A stretch of DNA of 33,174 nt from Candidatus Woesearchaeota archaeon (GCA_002686855.1 NYYQ01000032.1:1-33174), one strand, 5' to 3'; positions 1-9,429 are shown, counted from the stretch's first letter. Program-made: numbers and translations. The notes: a model not told the origin generated them from the letters alone.

Positions 1-165
1 AAGAAAGGTTTAGCTCTGAAGGAATTTAAGGTCAGTAAGGTTGAGAGGGAAAAGGGAGAATATTCCTGGGGCGGAGAAGCAGAGAAGACATATTATGGTT
101 TGGGAGAGAATGCTAAGCCTGCTGGTAATGATAAGGTTAAGGAGTATTTTGAGAAGAAGAACTAA
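1..165 (+). CDS. 3' end of a CDS running in from the left edge; hypothetical
   Basis: Frame 1 open from base 1 to TAA at 163-165 (...GENAKPAGNDKVKEYFEKKN*). Confidence 0.6.
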   Translation, partial: KKGLALKEFKVSKVEREKGEYSWGGEAEKTYYGLGENAKPAGNDKVKEYFEKKN

Positions 166-182
166 TTTTTCTATGTTTTAAA

Positions 183-1208
183 ATGAAGATAAAAAGAGGG
201 CAGGTTAGTATTTTTGTTTTGTTTGGTTTGATACTTTTGATTGCTTTTGGGTTTATTTTTTATTTAAATAATAGGATAGATGAAGTTGAAAGAGTAGTTA
301 AACAACCTTATGAGATGTTATCTGTAGAGAATAGTGTTCAGTCTTGTTTTGATTACTGGGCTAAAAACGCTTTGATTAAATTAGGAGAAAGAGGTGGTGT
401 GATAAATACAACACAAGGCTTTACAAATTTGATTTATAAAGTGCATTACGCGGTTACAGATGAGAAGATAATCTTTCCAGATAATAATGAGATAAAAATA
501 CAACTAGAAAATTATGTTGATGAGAATATTTATTTCTGCATTGAAGATCTTTTAAGCAAAGAAAATTTGTTAGGCCATGCCAGATTTGGTATGCCTAAAA
601 CAAACGTAAGATTATTTAAAGACCATATTATATTTGAGCTTAATCCTGATATTGTTTTCTCAACAAAAGACTATACAAAAACAATTAGAGCAATTTCTGA
701 AGATTATGATGTCAGGCTTTGGAATATCTTGGATATTTCTAGATCTATAATACATGACGCTTATTACAATGATATAATCCCTTTTGAAGCCCCAAAATTT
801 ATTGATCCTAATTTGGATGTGAATGTACAGCTTATATCTAGGGATAATGTTATGTATGTTTTAACTGATGATTTATCTAAGATTAGCGGGAATAATTATT
901 TTTTTAGATTTGTTATTAGCGTATACAAAAACTTAACTGGTGTTAATATGCCTCCTGTTGTTCAGGAAATTCCTTTTTTTATCTTAGGGGAAGGGAAGCA
1001 TTTTAACTACAAAATTAATGCATATGATCCTGAAGGCAAGGATCTAAAATATTCCGCTGTTACTATGTTATTTGATATAGACCGAAATGGAGAAATAGAA
1101 TTTTCAGTGAATAAGAATGATATTGGCAATTGGAATATACCGATAATGGTTGAAGATGCTGAAGGTGCTATTACAACAAAGTTCCTGAGTTTTAGGGTGG
1201 AAGGATGA
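183..1208 (+). CDS. Membrane-anchored surface protein with class-III/pilin-like N-terminus and C-terminal Ig/cadherin-like segment
   Basis: N-term MKIKRGQVSIFVLFGLILLIAFGF; paralogous N-terminus to ORF 30343..32223; C-term PPVVQ..NYKINAYDPEGKDLKYS.. Confidence 0.8.
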   Translation: MKIKRGQVSIFVLFGLILLIAFGFIFYLNNRIDEVERVVKQPYEMLSVENSVQSCFDYWAKNALIKLGERGGVINTTQGFTNLIYKVHYAVTDEKIIFPDNNEIKIQLENYVDENIYFCIEDLLSKENLLGHARFGMPKTNVRLFKDHIIFELNPDIVFSTKDYTKTIRAISEDYDVRLWNILDISRSIIHDAYYNDIIPFEAPKFIDPNLDVNVQLISRDNVMYVLTDDLSKISGNNYFFRFVISVYKNLTGVNMPPVVQEIPFFILGEGKHFNYKINAYDPEGKDLKYSAVTMLFDIDRNGEIEFSVNKNDIGNWNIPIMVEDAEGAITTKFLSFRVEG

Positions 1209-3481
1209 AGCCAAAATTAATACTAATCATTTTGTTGATTTTATTAGTTCCTGTTGTTCAAGGCAATGGGGAATTTGAAAATTACCTAAAATTAGAAAAT
1301 CCAACAATTAATGATTTTAATGATTTAAAGCCAGAGGATCAACATAAAGTTTATTCAGATAAAAATAATATTAGGAGATGCTCTGAATGCGATGATGCTT
1401 ATTTTGGAGGCAAAAACTCAGGATTGAATATGCAAAGAAATCCTGAAGCTGCAAAAGTCTATATAAGCAATCTTGCTGGAATGGATGTGGATATATCCCC
1501 ATCGTTAGGACAGGTAGCTGTTGTAGATGGGGTAGTTATTAATCCACCGGGATCCAGTTTGATAAAAAATTTAGCTGGTGTAAAGGCTGTTGCAAACAAA
1601 GAAGGGGGATTTACCTACATTAAATCCGGAAAAACGATTAAGGTTGTTGGAAATGAGGAAACAAATATTGAATTTAAAGATAATTCTGTTGTTACAGGTT
1701 CTGGAGCGAAGATTGACCTTTCTGATGTAACTTCAATAAAGATTGATGATAAAGAGAATACAATTATTTCAATTAATCAAAATAAGATTAAATTCGGAAA
1801 AGATGCAAAATTTGATTTAACTGGAAATAAATTATCTATGGGTAAAAATGTCGTTGGTCATATTAAAAAAGGAGATGATTGGGCAAATTTCAGGACATTT
1901 GACAGGACAGAAGCTGTTTTTGGAACTAATGGAAACTATGCTATGAATGGAAATTTCTTTTATAGTGGAAAGAACGAAATTGGAAGCATAACTGTTCCCA
2001 CAATACTTGAAGCTTCTTTAAGGAAAAAAGAAATCGAGAAAGGGCTTAAGTTAATTGATGGAGAAAGAAATCCAATTTCATTGTGTGTTGGTGATTGTAA
2101 AGAATTTGAAACTTTTTTAGATAAAAACCAGGTTTTAATATCTGATAATCAAGTAAGAGTGAAGGCATTTGGAAGCGTTGATGTTTTTGACAAAGATGAG
2201 GAAATACTATCTCTAGTTGGTCAACATGAAAAAGCTGATTTTGTAATTGAAAGAGACCAAGATAACAAATTGTTTATAACACAAAAAAATACACCACCTA
2301 TAACAGAAGAAACGTTTGAAGCTGAGGTTAAAACAAAACATGAAGAAAGGATTGATGATTTAACAAACCGTCGAGAAAATTTGCAGGAGGTTATTACAAA
2401 AGAAACTGACCCCCAAGCTAAAACAAAATTACAAAACCAAATAAAAGAAGTGGATAGGCTTATAAAAAGAGAACAAGATAAATATGACGCGGGAGACGCG
2501 TCTAAAAACATCGATTATGGTCTTATAAGTTATTCTAAAAAAGATACTTTGATTATAGGAAATATCGGAGCAAGACAATATGTGGGTGCTGATTATGAAA
2601 AAAGGGATTTTTATCCCATCACAACAGAACTTCATCAACTCAGTTACCAACATAGTACTTTAGGGGAAAAAGAGAAATATTTTACAATAATAACAGAAAG
2701 CAATGATCCTCAGTTCCAGACAAGAACAGAGGCTTATGAAGGCTATACAATAATGGATGTTACTGCTGGCGAAATGAAACTTACTGGTTCCCTAGGGGAG
2801 GATATCACTGGCAGAGGCAGAAATCTTAAAGGAAATGTTGACTATTATACACTAACCAAAACATTTACAACAGAAAAAAGAAATGAGATTGGGGTAAGTC
2901 TTATATTAAATCCTAGAGGCGCAATAGAAAGAACAACAACACTGGATTCCAGTGAGTTTGAAGCATTAAAAATAGGGAAGGTTACAATAACTCCTTCTAT
3001 GTCTACTGCTGATTTAGATTTTACTAAAATTCCTTCTGCCCCCGTTACTCCGTCTGGTCGCATAGGAGCTCAAATAAAAGAAGAGGCTGCAAAGGAGCTG
3101 AGAGATATTTTTTCAAAAGCCTCATTTAAAAATCCAGAGGATATAGGCAAGGGCTTTAAAAGCTTGGGCTTGGGACCAGAACTTACTAATTCGTTAATAA
3201 AAAGAGCTCCTGAAATTATAAATAGAGTAATAACTGATCCAAAACTTGATGGTGGAATATATAGGATGAACATAGTACAATTCGGAATAGGCGGAGACAG
3301 TACACAAGTTATCATAACTTTTGAACCATCAAATAAAAAACCTTATATGACCATTTTAAGAGGATCTAATTATGGTGAGAATTATAAAATAGTTAGAGAT
3401 AAATTAACAAGTGAAGACATCCCAGAACAAGCAAGAGCTGAGCTGAATAAGCAAAAAGAAGGGTTATTGAAATATCCATAG
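1205..3481 (+). CDS. Secreted hypothetical protein, repetitive beta-rich N-terminal half
   Basis: Signal peptide MKPKLILIILLILLVPVVQG; ATGA overlap with upstream ORF; serial short beta-like segments (KIDLSDVTSIKIDDKENTIISINQNKIKFGKDAKFDLTGNKLSMGKN). Confidence 0.8.
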   Translation: MKPKLILIILLILLVPVVQGNGEFENYLKLENPTINDFNDLKPEDQHKVYSDKNNIRRCSECDDAYFGGKNSGLNMQRNPEAAKVYISNLAGMDVDISPSLGQVAVVDGVVINPPGSSLIKNLAGVKAVANKEGGFTYIKSGKTIKVVGNEETNIEFKDNSVVTGSGAKIDLSDVTSIKIDDKENTIISINQNKIKFGKDAKFDLTGNKLSMGKNVVGHIKKGDDWANFRTFDRTEAVFGTNGNYAMNGNFFYSGKNEIGSITVPTILEASLRKKEIEKGLKLIDGERNPISLCVGDCKEFETFLDKNQVLISDNQVRVKAFGSVDVFDKDEEILSLVGQHEKADFVIERDQDNKLFITQKNTPPITEETFEAEVKTKHEERIDDLTNRRENLQEVITKETDPQAKTKLQNQIKEVDRLIKREQDKYDAGDASKNIDYGLISYSKKDTLIIGNIGARQYVGADYEKRDFYPITTELHQLSYQHSTLGEKEKYFTIITESNDPQFQTRTEAYEGYTIMDVTAGEMKLTGSLGEDITGRGRNLKGNVDYYTLTKTFTTEKRNEIGVSLILNPRGAIERTTTLDSSEFEALKIGKVTITPSMSTADLDFTKIPSAPVTPSGRIGAQIKEEAAKELRDIFSKASFKNPEDIGKGFKSLGLGPELTNSLIKRAPEIINRVITDPKLDGGIYRMNIVQFGIGGDSTQVIITFEPSNKKPYMTILRGSNYGENYKIVRDKLTSEDIPEQARAELNKQKEGLLKYP

Positions 3482-3877
3482 TTATTGCTTAACTATTTCA
3501 ACAAGTTCAACAAGTGTTGTTGATCTATCAGAAAAGCCTGGTTTCTCACAGTTTGTTCCTGGAGTCCTAACTTTTACCTTTACCCCATCTCCAACATTTA
3601 TTATTTCATCTAATTCATCTAAAGACATACCAAGCGTCATTCGTGTAATATGACCCTCTTCTGATTGTCCTGTTTTATACTCTATACCATCTGGTGTTTT
3701 TATTTTTATAAAATATCCTCCTTCAGGAGTTCTCCGTTCATTCATAATGGTGCCTTGAATTATTTTATGATAACTTCGATATCCATCACAATATTCTTTA
3801 ACACCAGCAATACCTATAGCTGTAGTTGCTATTGCAAGACCACCATACACTACAAGACTTCTTAACGCTTTTCCCAT
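3482..3877 (-). CDS. Small membrane-anchored hypothetical protein
   Basis: N-terminal TM, 131 aa; stop codon abuts the stop of the convergent ORF. Confidence 0.65.
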   Translation of the reverse strand: MGKALRSLVVYGGLAIATTAIGIAGVKEYCDGYRSYHKIIQGTIMNERRTPEGGYFIKIKTPDGIEYKTGQSEEGHITRMTLGMSLDELDEIINVGDGVKVKVRTPGTNCEKPGFSDRSTTLVELVEIVKQ

Positions 3878-3949
3878 TTTAACTGCTATTATTATGTAAG
3901 AACTACTATATAAATCTTTCTATTTTTAACCACTAGAAAGTAACTAAAT

Positions 3950-4642
3950 TCATTTCTTAAACTTCCTCAAGAACCCCATAACTGCAAAGGCCTCTCTTTT
4001 TGTTAATAATGCCTTTCCCATGATTCGTTTCCAGACTTTTTTTTGAGTAGCTTTTTTCCCTTTTGTGGAGAAATCCATTTTATTCAGTGTTTTATTTATG
4101 TATTCTGAAATAATGTCTTTGTCTTTTTTTGTTGCGAAATTAATGTGTGAATTTGATTTTTCATTGTTGAGTTTTTTGAATATTTCATACAGCATTATGG
4201 CAGCAGAATGGCTTACATTTAGTGTAGGGTATTTTTTTGATGATGGGATTGTAACGAGAATGTCACATAAATCTATTTCATTGTTTTTTAATCCAATTGT
4301 TTCCCTTCCAATTAGCAATCCAATTTTTTTATTTTTATTTATTTTTATTAATTTATTGGCTAATTGCTCTATGCTTATTGGATTTCTTGGTATATTGTAA
4401 TCAGTGCCTAAAATGGCAGTTGTTCCAATCAAATAATCAAATTTTTTTATATAAGAAAATGGCTTTATTTTTGTTTTTGCAAGAACACTTTGAGCGTGTT
4501 TTGCAACTTTACGTGCTTTTTTACCTATCTTGCATTTAGGATTAATCAAAACAAGGTTTTTAAAATCAAAGTTTTTCATTGCTCTTGCTACAGAGCCTAG
4601 GTTTTCCTGTTTTCGCGGTTCTAATAATAATACTTCAATCAT
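3950..4642 (-). CDS. SpoU/TrmH (SPOUT) family RNA methyltransferase, TrmJ-like
   Basis: Motifs ENLGSVARAMKNF, GLLIGRETIGLKNNEIDLCD, TLNVSHSAAIMLYE. Confidence 0.88.
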   Translation of the reverse strand: MIEVLLLEPRKQENLGSVARAMKNFDFKNLVLINPKCKIGKKARKVAKHAQSVLAKTKIKPFSYIKKFDYLIGTTAILGTDYNIPRNPISIEQLANKLIKINKNKKIGLLIGRETIGLKNNEIDLCDILVTIPSSKKYPTLNVSHSAAIMLYEIFKKLNNEKSNSHINFATKKDKDIISEYINKTLNKMDFSTKGKKATQKKVWKRIMGKALLTKREAFAVMGFLRKFKK

Positions 4643-4645
4643 TGT

Positions 4646-5827
4646 TTATTTGATAAAAGCAAATCCTATGTTAGTTAGGACTACAATTAGGAAAAACATG
4701 CTTATATAATACCAAATCTTGTCTCCTTTTTTTTCGTCAAAGAACCTATGGAGAACTAACTGGAGCATTCTGCCACCATCTAAAGGTCCTATGGGAACAA
4801 GATTAAACAAGCCAATGCCCAGGTTAAGTATTATTAACCAGCTGAATAATCCAGCAATCCATACTATTGCAGCAGGAATAAAATTCCCATATTTTTCTTT
4901 AAAAGAATCTTTTATTCCAGCTTCTTGCTGAACATATACTCCGAGATAACTGGATTCTTCTTTTTCAGGATTCTTTGCAAGGATTATGTTATAAGTATCT
5001 TTATCTGTCTTTAGTTTTACTGTGGTTCCAGGAGATTTATCTGATAATATGCCTGAGAATTCATCTAATGTAGTTATTTCTGTTTCGTCTATGCCTATTA
5101 CAATTTCTCCTTCTTCAATCCCTGCTTTTTTAGCAGGATAGTCACCTTCAATAAAACCTGTTATTTTTACCCCTTGGTATTCTGCCATACTATCAACAAT
5201 TGGAGAAATAGTAAAAACAGACAACCCCAGAACTATGAAAGCCAAAATTATATTTGCAAACGGTCCTGCTGCAAAAACACTAAGCTGCTGCTTGTGAGGC
5301 CTTTTTCTTAGTACTTTTTCATCTGGCTCAACAAAAGCTGCAGGAATTATTGGTATTAAAATTGCAAGGAATGCAAAACCACTGGATTTTACTTTTATAT
5401 CATGCACTCTAGCCACTATTCCATGTCCAAATTCATGGACTAAAGCAATGATGAAAATTGAGATAATCCAATGAAAGAATGGCACATAGAAAACCCCTTT
5501 GGCTTTAAAAGGCAAAACAAGACCAACTCCTGGCGCTGCTTCAGGTGTTATGAATAAAGTGTAAATGTTTTGTATAAGGGTAATGGCTAGAAATATCATT
5601 CCAAGAAATCCAATGGCAATCCCAAAATAACCAAGAAATTTTAAGGTTTTATTGAACTTCTTTGCGAAATTGTCCATAAAATTTAAACCAAATCTTGTCT
5701 TATACATAGAGAAATAGAGTAAAGGAAAAAATCCCTGCGTCTCTAATTTTTTTCTTTTCAAATATACATATATCGATAGAAGAATTAAAAAAATAATGGC
5801 GGAAATTGATTGGAAATCTAAAGGCAT
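4646..5827 (-). CDS. Site-2 protease-like membrane zinc metalloprotease (M50) with PDZ domain
   Basis: ALVHEFGHGIVARVHDI (HExxH in TM), PDZ-like GDYPAKKAGIEEGEIVIGIDETEI, NLVPIGPLDGGRML. Confidence 0.92.
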   Translation of the reverse strand: MPLDFQSISAIIFLILLSIYVYLKRKKLETQGFFPLLYFSMYKTRFGLNFMDNFAKKFNKTLKFLGYFGIAIGFLGMIFLAITLIQNIYTLFITPEAAPGVGLVLPFKAKGVFYVPFFHWIISIFIIALVHEFGHGIVARVHDIKVKSSGFAFLAILIPIIPAAFVEPDEKVLRKRPHKQQLSVFAAGPFANIILAFIVLGLSVFTISPIVDSMAEYQGVKITGFIEGDYPAKKAGIEEGEIVIGIDETEITTLDEFSGILSDKSPGTTVKLKTDKDTYNIILAKNPEKEESSYLGVYVQQEAGIKDSFKEKYGNFIPAAIVWIAGLFSWLIILNLGIGLFNLVPIGPLDGGRMLQLVLHRFFDEKKGDKIWYYISMFFLIVVLTNIGFAFIK

Positions 5828-5865
5828 TTTATTTGTTTCAAATACTCCTTTCCTTGTAATTATAG

Positions 5866-5952
5866 AGAAATGCGTTGATTAGATGAAATTTGAACGCATT
5901 TCTAATCTCGTGAAATGCAGATAATAATTAAACTAATTAGCGCATTTCACGA
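5866..5952. repeat. Two consecutive 11-bp perfect inverted repeats
   Basis: AGAAATGCGTT(5866-5876)/AACGCATTTCT(5893-5903); TCGTGAAATGC(5908-5918)/GCATTTCACGA(5942-5952). Confidence 0.85.
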
Positions 5953-6033
5953 TATTTGAATTTATGCCCCAATACTTATAGAGAATTTGGAACATTAAAA
6001 ATCTTAACAATATTATGGTGGAATTCGAGATTT

Positions 6034-6195
6034 TTACTTTTTCCTTACAGACCTGAACTTGTGGCTATTGCATCTTCTGCATTTTATTTTTTCCTGTATT
6101 ATTTTCATATTATTGGCCCTAATTTTAGTGCTGCATTTCTTGCAGATAAATATATTGCGAAATTTTCTTGCTTCTGCTTCCGGGAATTTTACCAT
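6034..6195 (-). CDS. rpl40e: 50S ribosomal protein L40e (eL40), 53 aa
   Basis: Minus-strand translation MVKFPEAEARKFRNIFICKKCSTKIRANNMKIIQEKIKCRRCNSHKFRSVRKK*; FPEAEAR N-term, two CxxC pairs; 4 nt downstream of aIF5A stop; missing from supplied track because of its size. Confidence 0.85.
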   Translation of the reverse strand: MVKFPEAEARKFRNIFICKKCSTKIRANNMKIIQEKIKCRRCNSHKFRSVRKK

Positions 6196-6199
6196 TTTT

Positions 6200-6592
6200 T
6201 TATCCTTTAACTTGCTTCATTACCTTATCACTCAATATAATCCAATACAAAACATTTGCCCCTTCAGTAACCTCTCCCTTTAATTCTTCAGGAATCTTTA
6301 AGTCAAATGTTTCATATGTTTCTGAGTCCATCACATTGGCAGTATCTTCTTTTATTGACAAAACCTGCGCTGTTTTTTTTTCAACAATTGGAACTTCTAT
6401 GTTATCATGGCCAGGCATCACAATAACCCTTTTTTTGCTATCCACAAGGCCAACTGCCGTCATTCTTACTTTTGCATGTCCGTGTTTTCCCGGTCTTGAA
6501 ACCTGGGTATCAGTTACTTTACAGGCAGCGCCTTCTAAAATAACATAGTTTCCTTTCTGCAAGCTGCCTACACTTGATATTTTTGTCGCCAT
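6200..6592 (-). CDS. eif5a: Translation initiation factor aIF5A
   Basis: Hypusine-loop motif SRPGKHGHAKVRM and full-length IF5A pattern. Confidence 0.95.
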   Translation of the reverse strand: MATKISSVGSLQKGNYVILEGAACKVTDTQVSRPGKHGHAKVRMTAVGLVDSKKRVIVMPGHDNIEVPIVEKKTAQVLSIKEDTANVMDSETYETFDLKIPEELKGEVTEGANVLYWIILSDKVMKQVKG

Positions 6593-6728
6593 GCTTGAAA
6601 ACCTCTGTTTGCTCGAAAACCCTCTTCGTTGATTTTCGGCGTAGACTTTGTGTATTTCGGCACCAATTCCGCTGGTAGATTCACCTTCTTTATTAGAAAA
6701 TTAGACAGGATATTTATAAAAGTTGTGC

Positions 6729-6938
6729 TTAGCTTTTTGATGCAAGCTTAATGTCTCTTGCTTTAACTGTTTTTCTTCCAGCATGGCTTGCAAGCTGTAT
6801 TGCTTTTTGAGATATTTCTTCTGCTAGATTTTCTACAACACCTTTTAAAGCAACCTTTGCCTTATCTGAGACTCTGTCTGCTCCAGCCTGCTTGAGTATT
6901 TTTTCCATTGCTGCCAAAGGAAGTAGTCTTGTAGCCAT
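6729..6938 (-). CDS. Archaeal histone
   Basis: [61 protein letters not shown], histone fold. Confidence 0.95.
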   Translation of the reverse strand: MATRLLPLAAMEKILKQAGADRVSDKAKVALKGVVENLAEEISQKAIQLASHAGRKTVKARDIKLASKS

Positions 6939-6992
6939 TTTACCGTCAAATTATATTTTATTGAGGAAGTTGGGTTGTATTTAAATGTTTTG

Positions 6993-7255
6993 CATGTTAG
7001 AATAATATTGTGCTATCACGTTTTTAGTTAACGCTTTTATCCCTATTTGTGGTAGTCGTAAAGAATAACAACATGGGACTCAAATACAGTCATTTGCTTT
7101 GTAAATGCCCTATTCCGAAAGGAAATTTTCACACTCAGTATGGAAATTCCCTCTCCAGTCACTTTTCGTCCATGTTATTCTTTACTCCATGGAAAGTGTT
7201 AACCAGTTTCGTGATGTTAACCAGTTTCGGGATAACAGACATGTTAGAATAATAT
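6993..7255. mobile_element. Candidate non-autonomous inserted element flanked by 16-bp direct repeats
   Basis: CATGTTAGAATAATAT at 6993-7008 and 7240-7255; 231-bp interior holds a 16-bp inverted repeat (7058-7076/7170-7185) and a 15-bp tandem repeat. Confidence 0.5.
7197..7229. repeat. 15-bp tandem direct repeat, period 18
   Basis: TGTTAACCAGTTTCG at 7197-7211 and 7215-7229. Confidence 0.9.
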
Positions 7256-7900
7256 AAACCTTTTTCTTGCTTTTTGCCTTACTAGTGTTTTAATCCTTTC
7301 TTCCATTTCATTGCTGTTTTCAAACTGCTTTTCTTTTTCTCTGAACTCTTTTGTATGGTGATAAGAGCGTCCGTTTTTGCTATGGAATTTATGCTTTTTA
7401 TGCAATATCTCATGATACATTACATAATCTAATACATCCATGTCAGCTTGAAGAATCTTGCTTATGGATATTGCGTCAGAACCATATTCATATGTTCCTA
7501 AGCGCCTTATTGAATCATGCCATTCCAGGTTTGGTTTTTCTATTAAGCCAAAAAAATAATTTTCATTAATTCTGTTAAAAGAATCTTCTAATACTGGATC
7601 GGTCTTTGTTTTTGGAACAGCAATATGTATCTTTTTCATAAAGCTGTTATAGAGGTCAATATTGAATGTATTTTTCTTTTCTTTGAATATTTTTAGCAAC
7701 AATCCTTGCAGAAGGCCTATTTGTATTTCTCTAGAAACACGCTTCCATTTTTTGCTTAAATTAAACTCGAAAAAGTTTTTCCTATATTTCACATTCGCAT
7801 TATAGGGTTTGAATCTATCTGTGTACTTTATGCTGAAATTGTAATCTTTTATATTTTTATCTGGAAACAAATCTTCAAAGGCATCAGTTATTATTGGCAT
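7244..7900 (-). CDS. SprT-like/zinc metalloprotease family protein
   Basis: VMYHEILHKKHKFHSKNGRSYHHTKEFREKEKQF: HExxH with following His-rich segment. Confidence 0.7.
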   Translation of the reverse strand: MPIITDAFEDLFPDKNIKDYNFSIKYTDRFKPYNANVKYRKNFFEFNLSKKWKRVSREIQIGLLQGLLLKIFKEKKNTFNIDLYNSFMKKIHIAVPKTKTDPVLEDSFNRINENYFFGLIEKPNLEWHDSIRRLGTYEYGSDAISISKILQADMDVLDYVMYHEILHKKHKFHSKNGRSYHHTKEFREKEKQFENSNEMEERIKTLVRQKARKRFILF

Positions 7901-7996
7901 TATTTTAAATAAATAATATTGGATATATAAAGCTTTATTAAACTGGAATATGGATATTCTTTTTTGTTTATAAAATTTTTATCCTTTTTCTAAATA

Positions 7997-8005
7997 TTTA
8001 TAAAT
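7997..8005 (+). promoter_or_regulatory. TATA box for ORF 8028..9428
   Basis: TTTATAAAT ~25-30 bp upstream of ATG, consistent with leaderless transcription. Confidence 0.6.
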
Positions 8006-8027
8006 AATAATAATCGATTAATAGTTA

Positions 8028-9428
8028 ATGTCAATTTTTGATGTAAACAAACTTTCAGATCAAGAGAGACTCCTATTATTTTATTGGTCTGAAGTTAATA
8101 AATATATCGGGCGAGATATTAGCACTATTTGGACAGAAAAGGTTCAGAGAGATTTCTTTAATATGCGAACTAGTGCAAAAAGAATTGAATTCTTACTTAA
8201 GCATTTGTGTGATAATCATTACATTGATAAGAGTAAATTCGCGAATGAGCTTATGCATATTGAGTTGCTAATTAGTCATTTGAGTAAAATTAAACCTAAG
8301 CGTAAATGGATTAGGAAGATATATTCTGATTTAGAATTAATTATTGCAGATGTTGGTTCTAGCATAAAGGAAACAGCACAAACTACTAAGAAATTTGGTA
8401 CAGGTATTAGCAGAAGAACTTTTCTTAAGCAAGCTACTGCTGCAGGAGTTATTGCTGCGAGTCCTTTTGGTGGTGCTAAGGCATCTGGAAGATTTTTTAC
8501 TGGTAGAGAATGGATTAATAAATTGAACAGTATTGGGCTAAGATCTATTAAAAGTCCCTGGTTGTCGAATAATCCTAAGGCTCCTACTATCATCATGCTT
8601 GAAGATGTGCATGGCAGTCCTCAAGAGGAATGGGATCAAATACGATTATTATATACAAAAGCTAATGTTGTTTTATTTGGTGTTGAAGGTTGGGCTGGTC
8701 ACGAAATCGATAGAAGCAGGGGTAGAAGGGTCTTGAATGCGGAAGTAGAACTAGTCAAAATACTTTTAAAATATGAAAGAAAAGGTTCTTTTCAGGTCAT
8801 AGGCCTTGAAGATGTGAATCTTCAATTTGTTTCCTTAGAAAGACATTTTGCGGTGTATTCTTATTTTATTAATGTAGCAAGAGATCAGTTAGTTGAAGTT
8901 GGATTTTCTGTTAGACAATTTCAGAAATTTTTTGATCTAATAGCGGTTATTATTGATGAAAAGTCCATGAAAGAAGATAATCATTTGAAGGTTAAGAGTA
9001 ATAGGGATTTTAGTAAACTTATAAGGTGGGTCGAGAGACAAGTTTCGTATCCACGAATTCAAGATATGCTAAAAAAAATAGGAAACTATTTAATGAACCT
9101 GATAGAATCTATATGGGAATTATATGGAATATATCCTCCTTCTTATTCTGACTATATCAGATTGTCCAATATGGTTATTAAAAAGCATTCAAAAATTGTA
9201 AAATCTTTTTCTAAAATAAATGATTTAGCAAAAATACGGGCACTTATAGAAAATGACCCTATTTGGGTTGGAGCTAGGAATGAATTTGCGGCTGAAAAAT
9301 TTATAAATGAGATGAGAAAAAGAAAAGCCAATGTGGCAGGAGTTGTTTTTGGTAAAACTCATCTTGATGGTTTGAGAAGTTCAATATGGAATAAGACCAA
9401 TGGAAATATTAATATCCTAGTTATCTAG
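8028..9428 (+). CDS. Tat-motif protein with EreA/ChaN/TraB-TIKI-like domain
   Basis: Internal SRRTFLKQATAAGVIAASPFGGAKA; then IIMLEDVHGSPQEEWDQI, VVLFGVEGWAG, VIGLEDVNLQ, RNEFAAEKF, VVFGKTHLDGL. Confidence 0.65.
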   Translation: MSIFDVNKLSDQERLLLFYWSEVNKYIGRDISTIWTEKVQRDFFNMRTSAKRIEFLLKHLCDNHYIDKSKFANELMHIELLISHLSKIKPKRKWIRKIYSDLELIIADVGSSIKETAQTTKKFGTGISRRTFLKQATAAGVIAASPFGGAKASGRFFTGREWINKLNSIGLRSIKSPWLSNNPKAPTIIMLEDVHGSPQEEWDQIRLLYTKANVVLFGVEGWAGHEIDRSRGRRVLNAEVELVKILLKYERKGSFQVIGLEDVNLQFVSLERHFAVYSYFINVARDQLVEVGFSVRQFQKFFDLIAVIIDEKSMKEDNHLKVKSNRDFSKLIRWVERQVSYPRIQDMLKKIGNYLMNLIESIWELYGIYPPSYSDYIRLSNMVIKKHSKIVKSFSKINDLAKIRALIENDPIWVGARNEFAAEKFINEMRKRKANVAGVVFGKTHLDGLRSSIWNKTNGNINILVI

Positions 9429-9429
9429 A

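Noticed and set aside
5956-6548. Plus-strand ORFs 5956..6210, 6059..6283, 6168..6548
   Set aside because: Antisense to L40e and aIF5A, which are clear coding genes; translations look like antisense artefacts
7049-7252. ORF 7049..7252 (67 aa)
   Set aside because: Lies inside the inverted-repeat insert; no recognisable protein features
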